This document shows, piece after piece, positions 53,741 through 61,654 of a stretch of DNA of 64,000 bases (the stretch's first letter is position 1; each line of letters begins with the position of its first letter). The position numbers were made by a program, and so were the translations under genes. The stretch is from NCBI GenBank assembly GCA_016709145.1, contig JADJEK010000024.1, forward strand, positions 248,001 through 312,000. Direction: 5' to 3'. Source of the stretch: Planctomycetota bacterium (lineage in GTDB: Bacteria; Planctomycetota; B15-G4; JADJEK01). A model generated the notes under the pieces. That model saw only the letters and a program-made list of their open reading frames with translations, had not been told where the DNA came from and ran no database searches.

Positions 53741-54645
53741 GCTGCCGCCATTCCGCCGTCCCCGGCGTTCGCGTTCTCGCCACGGTGCATCATCAGGAAG
53801 TACGCGTCCTCGAGGGTCGCCTGCGTGGGGACGAACCCGCTCGGCGGCACGGCGTCGGGGCAGTAGATGCGCATGCGCGCGCGACCTTCGAACGGCAAGG
53901 ACTGCGTCACGACGTAGTGCGAGCGCAGCGCGTCGATTTCCTGCGCGGCCGGGCGGCCTTCGGCGATGCGGCCCTTCAGCGCGTCGAGCGCGGCCGACGG
54001 CGACGTCTGCGCGACGATGCGGCCTTTCTTGATGACCGCGAAGCGTGGGCACAGGATCGCGACGTCCTCGACGATGTGCGTCGACAGCAGCACGATGCGC
54101 TCGTTCGCGAGTTCGGCCAGCAATCGATAGAAGCGCTGGCGTTCCTCGGGGTCGAGGCCGGCGGTGGGTTCGTCGACGATGATGAGTCGCGGATCACCCG
54201 CCAACGCCTGGGCGATGCCGAGCCGTTGGCGCATGCCGCCCGAGTAGCCCTTGACCTTGCGCTTCGCGGCGTCGCTGAGATTGACGCGCGCGAGCAGTTC
54301 GCGCGCGAGCGCCGTGAGTCCGTTCGGGGCGTGGACGCCCTTCAGGCGCAGCAGGAACACCAGCATGTCCTCGCCGGTGAGGTGCGGGTAGAAGCCGAAC
54401 TCCTGCGGTAGGTAGCCGAGGCGCACGGCGAGCGAGCGCGGATCGGCGAGCACGTCGACGCCGTCGAGCGTGATCGTGCCCGACGTCGGCTCGAGCAGGC
54501 CGGCCAGGATCTTCATCAAGGTGGACTTGCCGGCGCCGTTCGGGCCGAGCAGTCCGAACATGCCGTTCTCGAGATCGAGAGCGACGGATTGCAGTGCGGC
54601 AACCGGCCCGGGATAGACCTTCACGAGGTCGCGGACGACGAGCAT
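53737..54645 (-). CDS. ABC transporter ATP-binding protein
   Basis: This 302-residue ABC ATPase has Walker A GPNGAGKST, a Q-loop (YLPQEFGFY), signature YSGGMRQRL and Walker B LIIVDEPTAGLDP, followed by an H-loop STHIVED. ATG 54645 with TGGAG about 7 bases upstream is preferred over an upstream GTG at 54669. The C-terminal ~90 residues form a regulatory extension typical of ABC-2 exporters. Its stop overlaps the permease-peptidase gene, so the two should assemble as an exporter. It is divergent from the HAD phosphatase gene. Confidence 0.92.
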   Translation of the reverse strand: MLVVRDLVKVYPGPVAALQSVALDLENGMFGLLGPNGAGKSTLMKILAGLLEPTSGTITLDGVDVLADPRSLAVRLGYLPQEFGFYPHLTGEDMLVFLLRLKGVHAPNGLTALARELLARVNLSDAAKRKVKGYSGGMRQRLGIAQALAGDPRLIIVDEPTAGLDPEERQRFYRLLAELANERIVLLSTHIVEDVAILCPRFAVIKKGRIVAQTSPSAALDALKGRIAEGRPAAQEIDALRSHYVVTQSLPFEGRARMRIYCPDAVPPSGFVPTQATLEDAYFLMMHRGENANAGDGGMAAA

Positions 54646-54750
54646 GCGGAACTCCAGGACGGTGCCCACCGCATGGAGGCACGGCGAACGGAAGGTCGCA
54701 CGTTAGAGTTCCCGGCGAACTCGGACCGAACGACGGAGCGGCGCGGGCAC

Positions 54751-55401
54751 ATGCGGTTCAAGGGAGCGATCTTCGACCTCGACGGCACGCTCGTCGACAG
54801 CTTGCCGTCGATCGCGGCTGCGGTGAATCACGGATTGACGCAGCTCGAGTTGCCGACGCATGCGCAGAGCGCGGTCGGCCGCATGGTCGGCGAGGGCGTT
54901 CGAACTCTGTGCGAACGCGCGTTGCCCGACTCGCGCCCCGAGTTGCTCGAAGATCTGCTGCGTCACGTGTGGAGCTACTACGAGGCGCACCTGCTCGACC
55001 GGACGAAGCCCTACGCGGGCATCGACGCGATGGTCCGCGAACTCGCGGGGGCGGGGGCGCGGCTCGGTGTGTTGTCGAACAAGCCCGATGTCTTGACGTG
55101 CCGCACGATCGCGGGGCTCTCGTGGTCACCGTGGTTCAAGGCGGTGCGCGGTCAGATCGACGGCGTGCCGAAGAAGCCCGATCCCGCGGGGGCGTTCTGG
55201 GTGCTCGGAGGGCTCGGGCTCGAGCCGAACCAAACGCTTTACGTCGGCGACACGGCGATCGACATGAGGACGGCGAAGGCCGCAGGAATGGCATCGGTCG
55301 CCGTGACGTGGGGGTTCCGCATGCGCGAGGAGCTCGAGCGCGAGTCGCCGACGTGGATCGTCGACGATCCGGCGGAGATCATCGAGATCGCTTCGCGATA
55401 G
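54751..55401 (+). CDS. HAD family hydrolase, phosphoglycolate phosphatase-like
   Basis: This 216-residue HAD-type phosphatase has motif I DLDGT (nucleophile Asp9), motif II SNKP, motif III lysine in KKPDP and motif IV YVGDTAID. The cap domain is helical, and the length fits the Gph family. Phosphoglycolate is the usual substrate, but that is by family only. ATG 54751 is preceded by GGAGCGG about 9 bases upstream. It is divergent from the ABC operon. Its stop sits 1 base before an 8-bp hairpin that may end transcription. Confidence 0.87.
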   Translation: MRFKGAIFDLDGTLVDSLPSIAAAVNHGLTQLELPTHAQSAVGRMVGEGVRTLCERALPDSRPELLEDLLRHVWSYYEAHLLDRTKPYAGIDAMVRELAGAGARLGVLSNKPDVLTCRTIAGLSWSPWFKAVRGQIDGVPKKPDPAGAFWVLGGLGLEPNQTLYVGDTAIDMRTAKAAGMASVAVTWGFRMREELERESPTWIVDDPAEIIEIASR

Positions 55402-55402
55402 G

Positions 55403-55561
55403 TACGGAGGCTCCGCCTCCGTAGGCCAGGCTGGGGGCGCTCCGCTTGACGCCGAAGGCGAAGGCGGGGGGAACGAAGTTCCCCCCGCGCCCCCCTCGTT
55501 CGACCGCTCGCGGTCGAACGACCAAAGGGGGGCTTCACAAACGAGCGAAGCCCCCCTTTGG
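55403..55561. repeat. Four strong hairpins in tandem after the HAD gene
   Basis: Four perfect stems lie in 159 bases: 55403-55423 (8 bp, 5-base loop), 55464-55488 (11 bp, 3-base loop), 55497-55520 (10 bp, 4-base loop) and 55522-55561 (15 bp, 10-base loop). The last two are only 1 base apart. The first may serve as the HAD gene terminator. The rest is not explained by a gene. No coding frame of normal composition runs through the stretch. Such clusters may come from palindromic mobile repeats or be a structured RNA. Confidence 0.7.
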
Positions 55562-55603
55562 GGAACCCCTGTGCCTTGAGTCGCGCGTGAGACTTCACGC
55601 GAA

Positions 55604-55783
55604 GGGACGTCGAGAACGGGCTCGCTGCGGCCATTCAAAGCCGCAGGGGTGGCTTCGACGGCGTGATTCGCGACCCCTGTGGATCTCGCCCCAGGTGACG
55701 TACTGACGAGACGCGTAGAGCGGATCGCCACAGCTGCGGCGGGCTGCTGAATGGCCGCAGCGAGAGCCCGTTCTCGACGTCCC
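55604..55783. repeat. Long imperfect inverted repeat
   Basis: The arm at 55604-55637 and the arm at 55748-55783 are reverse complements over ~34 bases with a 2-base gap. The intervening ~110 bases also contain CAGGGGT/ACCCCTG, giving a nested stem. The unit could be a small non-autonomous element or a structured RNA. No gene was found inside. Confidence 0.6.
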
Positions 55784-55874
55784 TAGGCGACGGAGTGGTT
55801 ACTCGGCGCGCGCGAGCCTGAACCCGAGGAGAACTTCGGGTCGCGCTTCGCGCTCCGCGGTGGCGATTGAAGGT

Positions 55875-55953
55875 GTGGGGACAGAGCAGATGAGGGGACT
55901 GTCCCCACCCGAGCTCGACGGCCATGACGGGGACGGAGGCGCGTCTGTCCCCG
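55875..55953. repeat. GGGGACAG-type palindromes
   Basis: GTGGGGACAG at 55875-55884 pairs with CTGTCCCCAC at 55899-55908. CGGGGAC at 55928-55934 pairs with GTCCCCG at 55947-55953. Such GGGGACAG palindromes are often seen near REP-associated transposases in other genomes, but no such transposase is present here. Bases 55784-55874 and 55954-56006 hold nothing else I can identify. Confidence 0.5.
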
Positions 55954-56006
55954 ATGTGTCCCCCGGCGGCGCTCTTGTCCCGGTGGCCGGACAGGCTTGC
56001 CGGCGG

Positions 56007-56942
56007 CTACTTCGTCCGGCTCGAATCTCGTTGATCGGTCCTCGGTTGTCGCCGCTCCGCCGCTCGGCGCACCGTCTCGACGTGGACGTCGACCGTGTCC
56101 TCGACGCTTCTCGCGTAGCCGCCTGCCATCGCGATCGAGATCGGGATGCCGCGGCGTCGGCACTCCTCGAGCACGTGACGATCGCGTTGCGCCAAGCCTG
56201 CCTTCGTCAGCGCGAGGCGACCGAAGCGATCACCGATCAGCGGGTCGGCTCCTGCGAGATAGAACGCGAGGTCCGGGCGCGCTTCGTCGATCGCGATCCG
56301 GACTCCTCGTTCGAGGGCCTCGAGGTACTCGGCGTCCTCGGTGCCGTCCTCGAGCTCGATGTCGAGGTCGCTGCGCTGCTTGACGCGTGGGAAGTTCTTG
56401 CGGCCGTGGATCGAGAACGTGAACGCGCACTCCTCGGTCGCGAGGATCGCGGCCGTTCCGTCGCCTTGATGCACGTCGGCATCGATCACGACGACGCGGC
56501 GGACTCGTCGAGCGCGCAAGTGCACGAGCGCGGCCACCGCCGTGTCGTTGAAGACGCAGTAGCCCGCGCCGCGATCGCGAAACGCGTGGTGCGTGCCCCC
56601 GGCCAAGTTGGCCGCGATGCCGTCCTCGAGTGCGGCGAGACTCGCTTCGAGCGTCGCACCCGCGGAGCGCCGCGAGCGCTCGACCATCTGCGGGGACCAC
56701 GGGAAGCCGATGCGACGGATCTCGTGAGGATCGAGCGCGCCCGCCGCGACGCGACGGACGTAGTCGGCGTCGTGCGCGTGCTCGAGCTCCGCGTCGGTCG
56801 CCGCGTGGGGGACGCGCAGGTCGGACGGCGAGAGGATGCGCTCGGCGATCACGCGTTCGCGCAAACGCGTGTACTTCTCCATCGGGAAGGTGTGCGTCGG
56901 AGGCAAGGGCAGGCGGAACGTGTCGCTGTAGAACGCGCGCAT
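56007..56942 (-). CDS. Histone deacetylase family protein (AcuC-like)
   Basis: This 311-residue enzyme has the family's zinc site: DADVHQGDGT with the Asp and His ligands, plus AGADPLIGD with the third Asp. GTHHAF and GYCVFND provide the catalytic His pair and the tyrosine region. Deacetylation of lysine or of a polyamine is possible; the substrate cannot be read from the sequence. ATG 56942 is 4 bases after the upstream glycosyltransferase stop. A longer frame extends to 57038 over that gene. It is the last gene of the unit with the glycosyltransferase and SGNH hydrolase. Confidence 0.88.
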   Translation of the reverse strand: MRAFYSDTFRLPLPPTHTFPMEKYTRLRERVIAERILSPSDLRVPHAATDAELEHAHDADYVRRVAAGALDPHEIRRIGFPWSPQMVERSRRSAGATLEASLAALEDGIAANLAGGTHHAFRDRGAGYCVFNDTAVAALVHLRARRVRRVVVIDADVHQGDGTAAILATEECAFTFSIHGRKNFPRVKQRSDLDIELEDGTEDAEYLEALERGVRIAIDEARPDLAFYLAGADPLIGDRFGRLALTKAGLAQRDRHVLEECRRRGIPISIAMAGGYARSVEDTVDVHVETVRRAAERRQPRTDQRDSSRTK

Positions 56943-56946
56943 GGCG

Positions 56947-58704
56947 TCACCGGCCGCTGGACAGGACGGCCCGCGCTTCGTCCTCGCGCCCCCGAGCCCG
57001 CCAATACGCCGCGAGCAGCGGCCGCACCGAGTCGACATCGGCGTGGATCAACGCACTGGCGAACTCGCGCCGCGCTTGCGCCTCACGCTGCGTCGCCGCG
57101 AGGACGAGCCCGAAGGCGAAGTGGGCCAACCCGCTGGCGGGTTCGCGCTCGAGAGTGGTGCGCGCGACGCGCTCCGCTTCCGTGACGTCCTGCTTCGCGA
57201 GCAACAGGTTGACGAGTGCTGCCGCCGCGCTGGCGTTGCCCGGCCACGCGTGCAGCGACCGCTCGTAGGCCTCGCGTGCGAGCGTGGAGTCACCTCGTTG
57301 CAGTGCCGCACCGGCGACCAACGCGTGGCCACCCGACGTCTGCCGCGCCGCCTCCGGTCCTGGCGGCGCGAGCGCGAGGCCAGCGAGCCCGCCGACTGCA
57401 GCAAGTGAGCCGAGCACGGCGAAGCTCCGGCGTTCGCGCAGGTCCGCGAGGATGCGTTCGATCGCGAGGGCCGCACCGATCGCGAGCACGGGCACGAGCG
57501 GCAAGCGGAACCGCGCGTAGACGAAGAACACGACGGAAGACAGGACGACGGCGAACACCACGCACAGCAGCGGGCCGCGCCGCAACGTCACTCCCGGCGC
57601 ATTGCGACGCAGGAGGCCGAGCACGCCGAGCGCGAGCAGCACGGCGTACGGAACGACGAAGGCGTGCAGTGCGGGCACGACCTCGCGCTCGGCCTCGTAC
57701 GACGCATTGACTTCGTAGTCGTACTCCGACGCGAGCGCGCGCAGCTTGCGACCGACGAGTCCGAGCCACGCGACGGGATCGGCCCCGATCGCGCGCAACC
57801 CCTCGCGATAGAAGTGCGCTTCGAGTTCGGCGCCGTTCCGTGGTTCGCGACCGTGCACTTCGATGAATCGAGTGCGTGCGATGCCTGCCATCGCGCCCGC
57901 ATCCTGCGCCCCCGCGAGTCCTCCCGTGAACGACGCTTCGGCTCCTTCACGATTGCCGAGCCAGAAGTTCAAGCCACCGCTCGCGCAGATGCCGACGCTG
58001 GCATCTCCCGCGAGCGCGTTGTGGACGACCGCGGGAGCGACGCCGACCGCGGTCCCGGCCAGCACCGCGGCCGCCGGCAACCACGCGCGCGGCGCGCGCA
58101 GGAGCGCCGACCACAGCGCGAGGAACAACGGTAGGAACGCGAGATTCGGCCGATCGAGCACGAGGACCCCGCACGCGATCCCGGCGGCAAGGGCATGGCG
58201 CAACCGCTGTGTGGACTCGAAGCGCGACCAGCACGCGAGCACGAGCGCGGTCAGTGCGACCGACAGCGCCTCGGGCAAGAACTCGAGTTCGTAGAACGCC
58301 AGCGGTCCGTAGAGCGCGGCCGCGATCAAGGCGAAGAGCGCCGCGCGCTCGGGAGCGTGCTGGCGCACGAAGCGATGGAGCCACGCCAACCCGAGCAGCC
58401 CGACGAGCCCTTGGAGCGCGTACACGGCGAGTGGTTCCGCGCCGCACACGACGTAGACCAGGCCCGTGACGTAACCGTAGAGCGGCGGGCGCTCGAACGG
58501 CGCGTCGCGCAACCACACGCCGTCGGCGACCTCTCGAGCGAGCGCGTCGTGCAACGCGCCGTCGACGACGGGCGGCGATGCCGTCGGGTTCGACGTGGCG
58601 TTCTGGATCTGCACCGCGACGCGCAACACCACGGCGATCGCCAGCACGATCCACGCCGCGCGCGATGTTCGGTGGCCGGACGTCGACGGTGGAGGAACGG
58701 TCAC
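56947..58704 (-). CDS. Membrane glycosyltransferase (GT39/ArnT-like) with TPR tail
   Basis: This 585-residue membrane protein starts at GTG 58704, overlapping the SGNH hydrolase stop (GTGA). About ten or eleven hydrophobic segments fill residues 15-430, as in polyprenol-phosphate-dependent glycosyltransferases. An acidic loop early on (PVVDGALHD and RDAPFERPPLYG) fits the ArnT-type catalytic loop. The last ~140 residues are TPR-like (ALQRGDSTLAREAYERSLHA). It probably transfers a sugar from a lipid carrier to an envelope target. Substrate is unknown. Confidence 0.75.
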   Translation of the reverse strand: MTVPPPSTSGHRTSRAAWIVLAIAVVLRVAVQIQNATSNPTASPPVVDGALHDALAREVADGVWLRDAPFERPPLYGYVTGLVYVVCGAEPLAVYALQGLVGLLGLAWLHRFVRQHAPERAALFALIAAALYGPLAFYELEFLPEALSVALTALVLACWSRFESTQRLRHALAAGIACGVLVLDRPNLAFLPLFLALWSALLRAPRAWLPAAAVLAGTAVGVAPAVVHNALAGDASVGICASGGLNFWLGNREGAEASFTGGLAGAQDAGAMAGIARTRFIEVHGREPRNGAELEAHFYREGLRAIGADPVAWLGLVGRKLRALASEYDYEVNASYEAEREVVPALHAFVVPYAVLLALGVLGLLRRNAPGVTLRRGPLLCVVFAVVLSSVVFFVYARFRLPLVPVLAIGAALAIERILADLRERRSFAVLGSLAAVGGLAGLALAPPGPEAARQTSGGHALVAGAALQRGDSTLAREAYERSLHAWPGNASAAAALVNLLLAKQDVTEAERVARTTLEREPASGLAHFAFGLVLAATQREAQARREFASALIHADVDSVRPLLAAYWRARGREDEARAVLSSGR

Positions 58705-59804
58705 GGCGACTTCCGCAACAAGCCCTTCTCGAGCAGGGTCTGGCCGACGCGCACCGCGTAGGCGCGATGGCCCTTCGGCGATGGATGCCACGGATCGGCG
58801 AAGTACGACGAGGTGCGCGCTTGGTCGAGCTGCGGATCCGGCGTGCCGAACTCCTCCGCGACGAGTTGCGCGAACGTCGCATGCACGTCGGCGAATCCGA
58901 CTCCGAGTGCGGGAGCGAGCGCTTCGACCGCATGCGTGTAGTCGAGCGTGCGCGGCGATTCGGCTTCGCCGTCCAGTCGTCGTGGCGGCGAGACCAGCAC
59001 GAGCGCGCCGCCGTCGTCCCGCACCGCGCTCGCGAGTTCGGTCAGCGCCGCGCGGAATTCGTCCACCGACACGCGCGCGACCGCGCGAGCCGGGTCGACC
59101 TCGCCCGTGGTCGGCACGATCGGCGTGGTCACCTTGGCCTCGAGCCAGCGGAACGCGTCGAGTCGTCGCAGGACGACGCGCACGCGGTGCCACGGTGACG
59201 ACAACGTGCGCAACTTCACCAGGTCGGTCAGTTCCGGAAGCGTCGGGAACTGCTCGTTGACGCAACCGAATGCGGCGATGACGACGTCGGGGCGCAGCTC
59301 ACGCACGCGTCCGCGATAGAGCGCGAGGCCTTGGACGGCCGTGAAACCGACGCAGCCGAAGTTCGCGATCTCGACGTCGTAGCCCTGGCCGCGCAGCGCG
59401 CTCTCGAGCACGCGCGACCACGATTCGTGCTCCGGCACGCCGATGCCGTAGGTCGTCGAGTCCCCGAGCGTCGCGATGCGCAGTCGTGTGCCACGCTCGC
59501 GCGGGAGAGCGGGCCCGCGATAGCCCTCGGGGTTGATCGCCGCGCCGACGACGATCGCGCCGGGACGTGGTTCCCACAGCCAACGAGCGCTCTCGCGGAA
59601 CTCGCCGGTTCCGCTGCCGAGTTCGGCATCGCGTCGCGGGTTCCACACGATCAGCGGATTGCTCGGCGGTGGTGCGATGCCGAGCAACGACACGACGAAC
59701 TCGAACGTCGCGGCGAAGAACAACAGCGGCAACGACGCCAGTGCCAGGCGCGTGGCGACGCGGCGTGACTTCGACCGGGTGGGGCTGGACGGCGATGCGT
59801 TCAA
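58701..59804 (-). CDS. SGNH/GDSL hydrolase
   Basis: This 367-residue esterase-like enzyme has block I GDSTTYG with the nucleophile Ser, block III GCVNEQF and block V DPWHPSPKGH with the Asp-His pair. An N-terminal hydrophobic segment (RLALASLPLLFFAATFEFVV) anchors or exports it. The start is taken as TTG 59804, because TTGA overlaps the upstream stop; the frame reads on to 60023. It may deacetylate or deacylate an envelope polymer, in line with the glycosyltransferase gene that overlaps it. Confidence 0.82.
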   Translation of the reverse strand: MNASPSSPTRSKSRRVATRLALASLPLLFFAATFEFVVSLLGIAPPPSNPLIVWNPRRDAELGSGTGEFRESARWLWEPRPGAIVVGAAINPEGYRGPALPRERGTRLRIATLGDSTTYGIGVPEHESWSRVLESALRGQGYDVEIANFGCVGFTAVQGLALYRGRVRELRPDVVIAAFGCVNEQFPTLPELTDLVKLRTLSSPWHRVRVVLRRLDAFRWLEAKVTTPIVPTTGEVDPARAVARVSVDEFRAALTELASAVRDDGGALVLVSPPRRLDGEAESPRTLDYTHAVEALAPALGVGFADVHATFAQLVAEEFGTPDPQLDQARTSSYFADPWHPSPKGHRAYAVRVGQTLLEKGLLRKSP

Positions 59805-60103
59805 CGGGACGTCGACGAAGGGGCAGACGAAGTGTTCGGCGACGTCGACGTGGCGCCCGCAGCGCCGACGCGGAGCGCGGGCGTCATCGGGATCGCCGGA
59901 CGCACTTGGGGTGAACTCGACGGAGCGGCGACTTGCATCGTCTCGCGCTGGCGTCGTGCGGCCCAGGCGAAGGCCGCGATGGCGCCGACCGCGATCACGC
60001 ACAGGAGTGCTCGGCGCCGCCATACGCGGCTCGCAGCGGGAGTCGCGTGGATGCGCGTCAACACGGTGCGGGCGAGAGGCGACATGGGAGTCGAGTCGTT
60101 CAT
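59801..60103 (-). CDS. Small single-pass membrane protein
   Basis: This 100-residue protein has one membrane segment (ALLCVIAVGAIAAFAWAA, ~32-49) after a short basic N-terminus. The rest is a Ser/Pro/Thr-rich tail. ATG 60103 has GAGGGAA about 5 bases upstream. Its stop overlaps the SGNH gene start by TTGA. No family is recognised; such small proteins often accompany envelope-modification operons. Confidence 0.65.
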   Translation of the reverse strand: MNDSTPMSPLARTVLTRIHATPAASRVWRRRALLCVIAVGAIAAFAWAARRQRETMQVAAPSSSPQVRPAIPMTPALRVGAAGATSTSPNTSSAPSSTSR

Positions 60104-60271
60104 CGCGGTTCCCTCGGCGGCACTTGCCCGATGCGGCTCACAATCATGCCCGGGCCCTCGTATTCCGCCAACGGTTCGTAGAGTTCGCTACGACACAGAC
60201 CCGGGGGACCCGCCGTTCGCGGGCCCGGTGCCGTGCTCGTGGCCGCCATTCGTGCTCAGGAGGATTCCGCC

Positions 60272-61558
60272 GTGACGTCCAACCGATCCGGCGGCGATGC
60301 CCCGCTGCTTGCGCAAGTCCTCGCGCTGCCGCGGGATCGCTTGCGCGACGTGGCCTGGTCCGCGGCGTTCTTCTTCTTCGTGATGGCGTCGTACTTCGTG
60401 TTGCAGCCGCTGCGCGACACGCTCGCGCGCCGCCAGCAGGAAGACCTCTCGCACCTCGTGATGGTCACGGCGGGCGTGATGCTGGTCGCGCAGCTCGCGT
60501 TCTCGACGGTGGCTTCGCGCGTGGCGCGGCGTCGTTTGGTCCCGTTCGCCTTCCGCGCGTTCCAGTTGATCCTGTGCGGATTCGCCGCGCTGTTCTTCGT
60601 GACCGATCCGTTCGGGTTCAAGGCCACGGCGACGTTCTACGTGTTCGTGAACGTCTTCAACCTGTTCGCACTGTCGCTGTTCTGGATCGCGCAAGTCGAC
60701 GCGTGGAGCGAGTCCGACGCGCGCCGCGTGTTCGGCATCGTCGCGCTCGGCGGCACGGTCGCCGGGATCGTCGGGCCGCAGGTGTCCAAATGGCTCTACG
60801 CCGATCTCGACGTCGGGATCGGCGGTGTCGTGCTGCTCTCGGTCGCGCTGCTCGAGATCGCGCAATGGACGGCTCGCCACGCGCGCGCGGCGGCCGACGC
60901 GGGGGCCGCGCCACAGCCGAGCCACGTCGGTCGCGATGCGCTCGAGGGCGTCGTCGCGACCGCGTGCTCGCCGTATCTGCTCGGCATCGCCGGCTACCTG
61001 CTGCTCTACAGCTTCACGTCGACGTTCCTGTGGTTCGGCAAGCAGCACTTCTCGCACGTCGTCTACGGCGACGACGACAAGGGGGCGACCGCGTTCTTCG
61101 CGAACCTGCGCTCGATCAGCGAAGGCGTGACGCTGCTGCTGCAACTGTTCCTGGCCGGACGCTTCATGAGCCGCTTCGGCGTCGGTGTCGCGCTGTGCGC
61201 GGTGCCGTTGTTCACGTTCGCGGGTTTCTCCACGGTGTGGATCGTGCCGTCGCTGGCTTCGCTCGCGATCTTCGAGGTCGGCCGGCAAGCGCTGCAGTAC
61301 GCGATCTCGCGGCCGGCCAAAGAAGTGCTGTTCACGGTCGTGTCGCGCGCCGAGAAATCGAAGGCGAAGGCGTTCATCGACACCGTGATCTACCGGCTCG
61401 GCGACGCTGCCGCGGCGGGCGTGCGTGAGCAGACTTCCGCCGAGAAGGGACTGTTCGTCCCGATTCCGGCGGCCGTGGTTTGGACGGTCGTGGCAGTGGC
61501 GATGGGCCGCGCTCAGAAGCGTCGTGCGCGCGCGAACGAAACCACGGAGCCGAAATGA
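60272..61558 (+). CDS. NTT-type (Npt1/Npt2 family) nucleotide transporter-like protein
   Basis: This 428-residue membrane protein has about ten to twelve transmembrane helices and matches the Npt1/Npt2 ATP/ADP translocase family, with an early motif FFFFVMASYFVLQPLRDTL and YAISRPAKEVLFTVVSRAEK near the C-terminus. GTG 60272 is strongly supported by AGGAGGA about 7 bases upstream; a frame extension to 60233 has no such support. In intracellular bacteria and plastids these proteins exchange nucleotides; free-living homologues have less clear roles. It is divergent from the small membrane protein gene and convergent with the next gene. Confidence 0.82.
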   Translation: MTSNRSGGDAPLLAQVLALPRDRLRDVAWSAAFFFFVMASYFVLQPLRDTLARRQQEDLSHLVMVTAGVMLVAQLAFSTVASRVARRRLVPFAFRAFQLILCGFAALFFVTDPFGFKATATFYVFVNVFNLFALSLFWIAQVDAWSESDARRVFGIVALGGTVAGIVGPQVSKWLYADLDVGIGGVVLLSVALLEIAQWTARHARAAADAGAAPQPSHVGRDALEGVVATACSPYLLGIAGYLLLYSFTSTFLWFGKQHFSHVVYGDDDKGATAFFANLRSISEGVTLLLQLFLAGRFMSRFGVGVALCAVPLFTFAGFSTVWIVPSLASLAIFEVGRQALQYAISRPAKEVLFTVVSRAEKSKAKAFIDTVIYRLGDAAAAGVREQTSAEKGLFVPIPAAVVWTVVAVAMGRAQKRRARANETTEPK

Positions 61559-61560
61559 AC

Positions 61561-61592
61561 GCGGCGATCACCCCCGGAGGAGCGATCGCCGC
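61561..61592 (+). terminator. Hairpin after the nucleotide transporter gene
   Basis: GCGGCGATC (61561-61569) and GATCGCCGC (61584-61592) form a perfect 9-bp stem with a 14-base loop, starting 2 bases after the stop. A short TTT follows at ~61599. It could serve as a terminator between the two convergent genes. Confidence 0.5.
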
Positions 61593-61654
61593 GCGACCTT
61601 TGGATGGTCCGCATCGGCACTGCCGACGCGAGGCCGGTCAGGGAGTCGAAGTCG

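Noticed and set aside
50102..53866. Plus-strand frame of 1254 codons
   Set aside because: It lies opposite the ABC permease-peptidase gene, and its residues are almost all Arg, Glu, Asp and His with no domain; it is a high-GC shadow.
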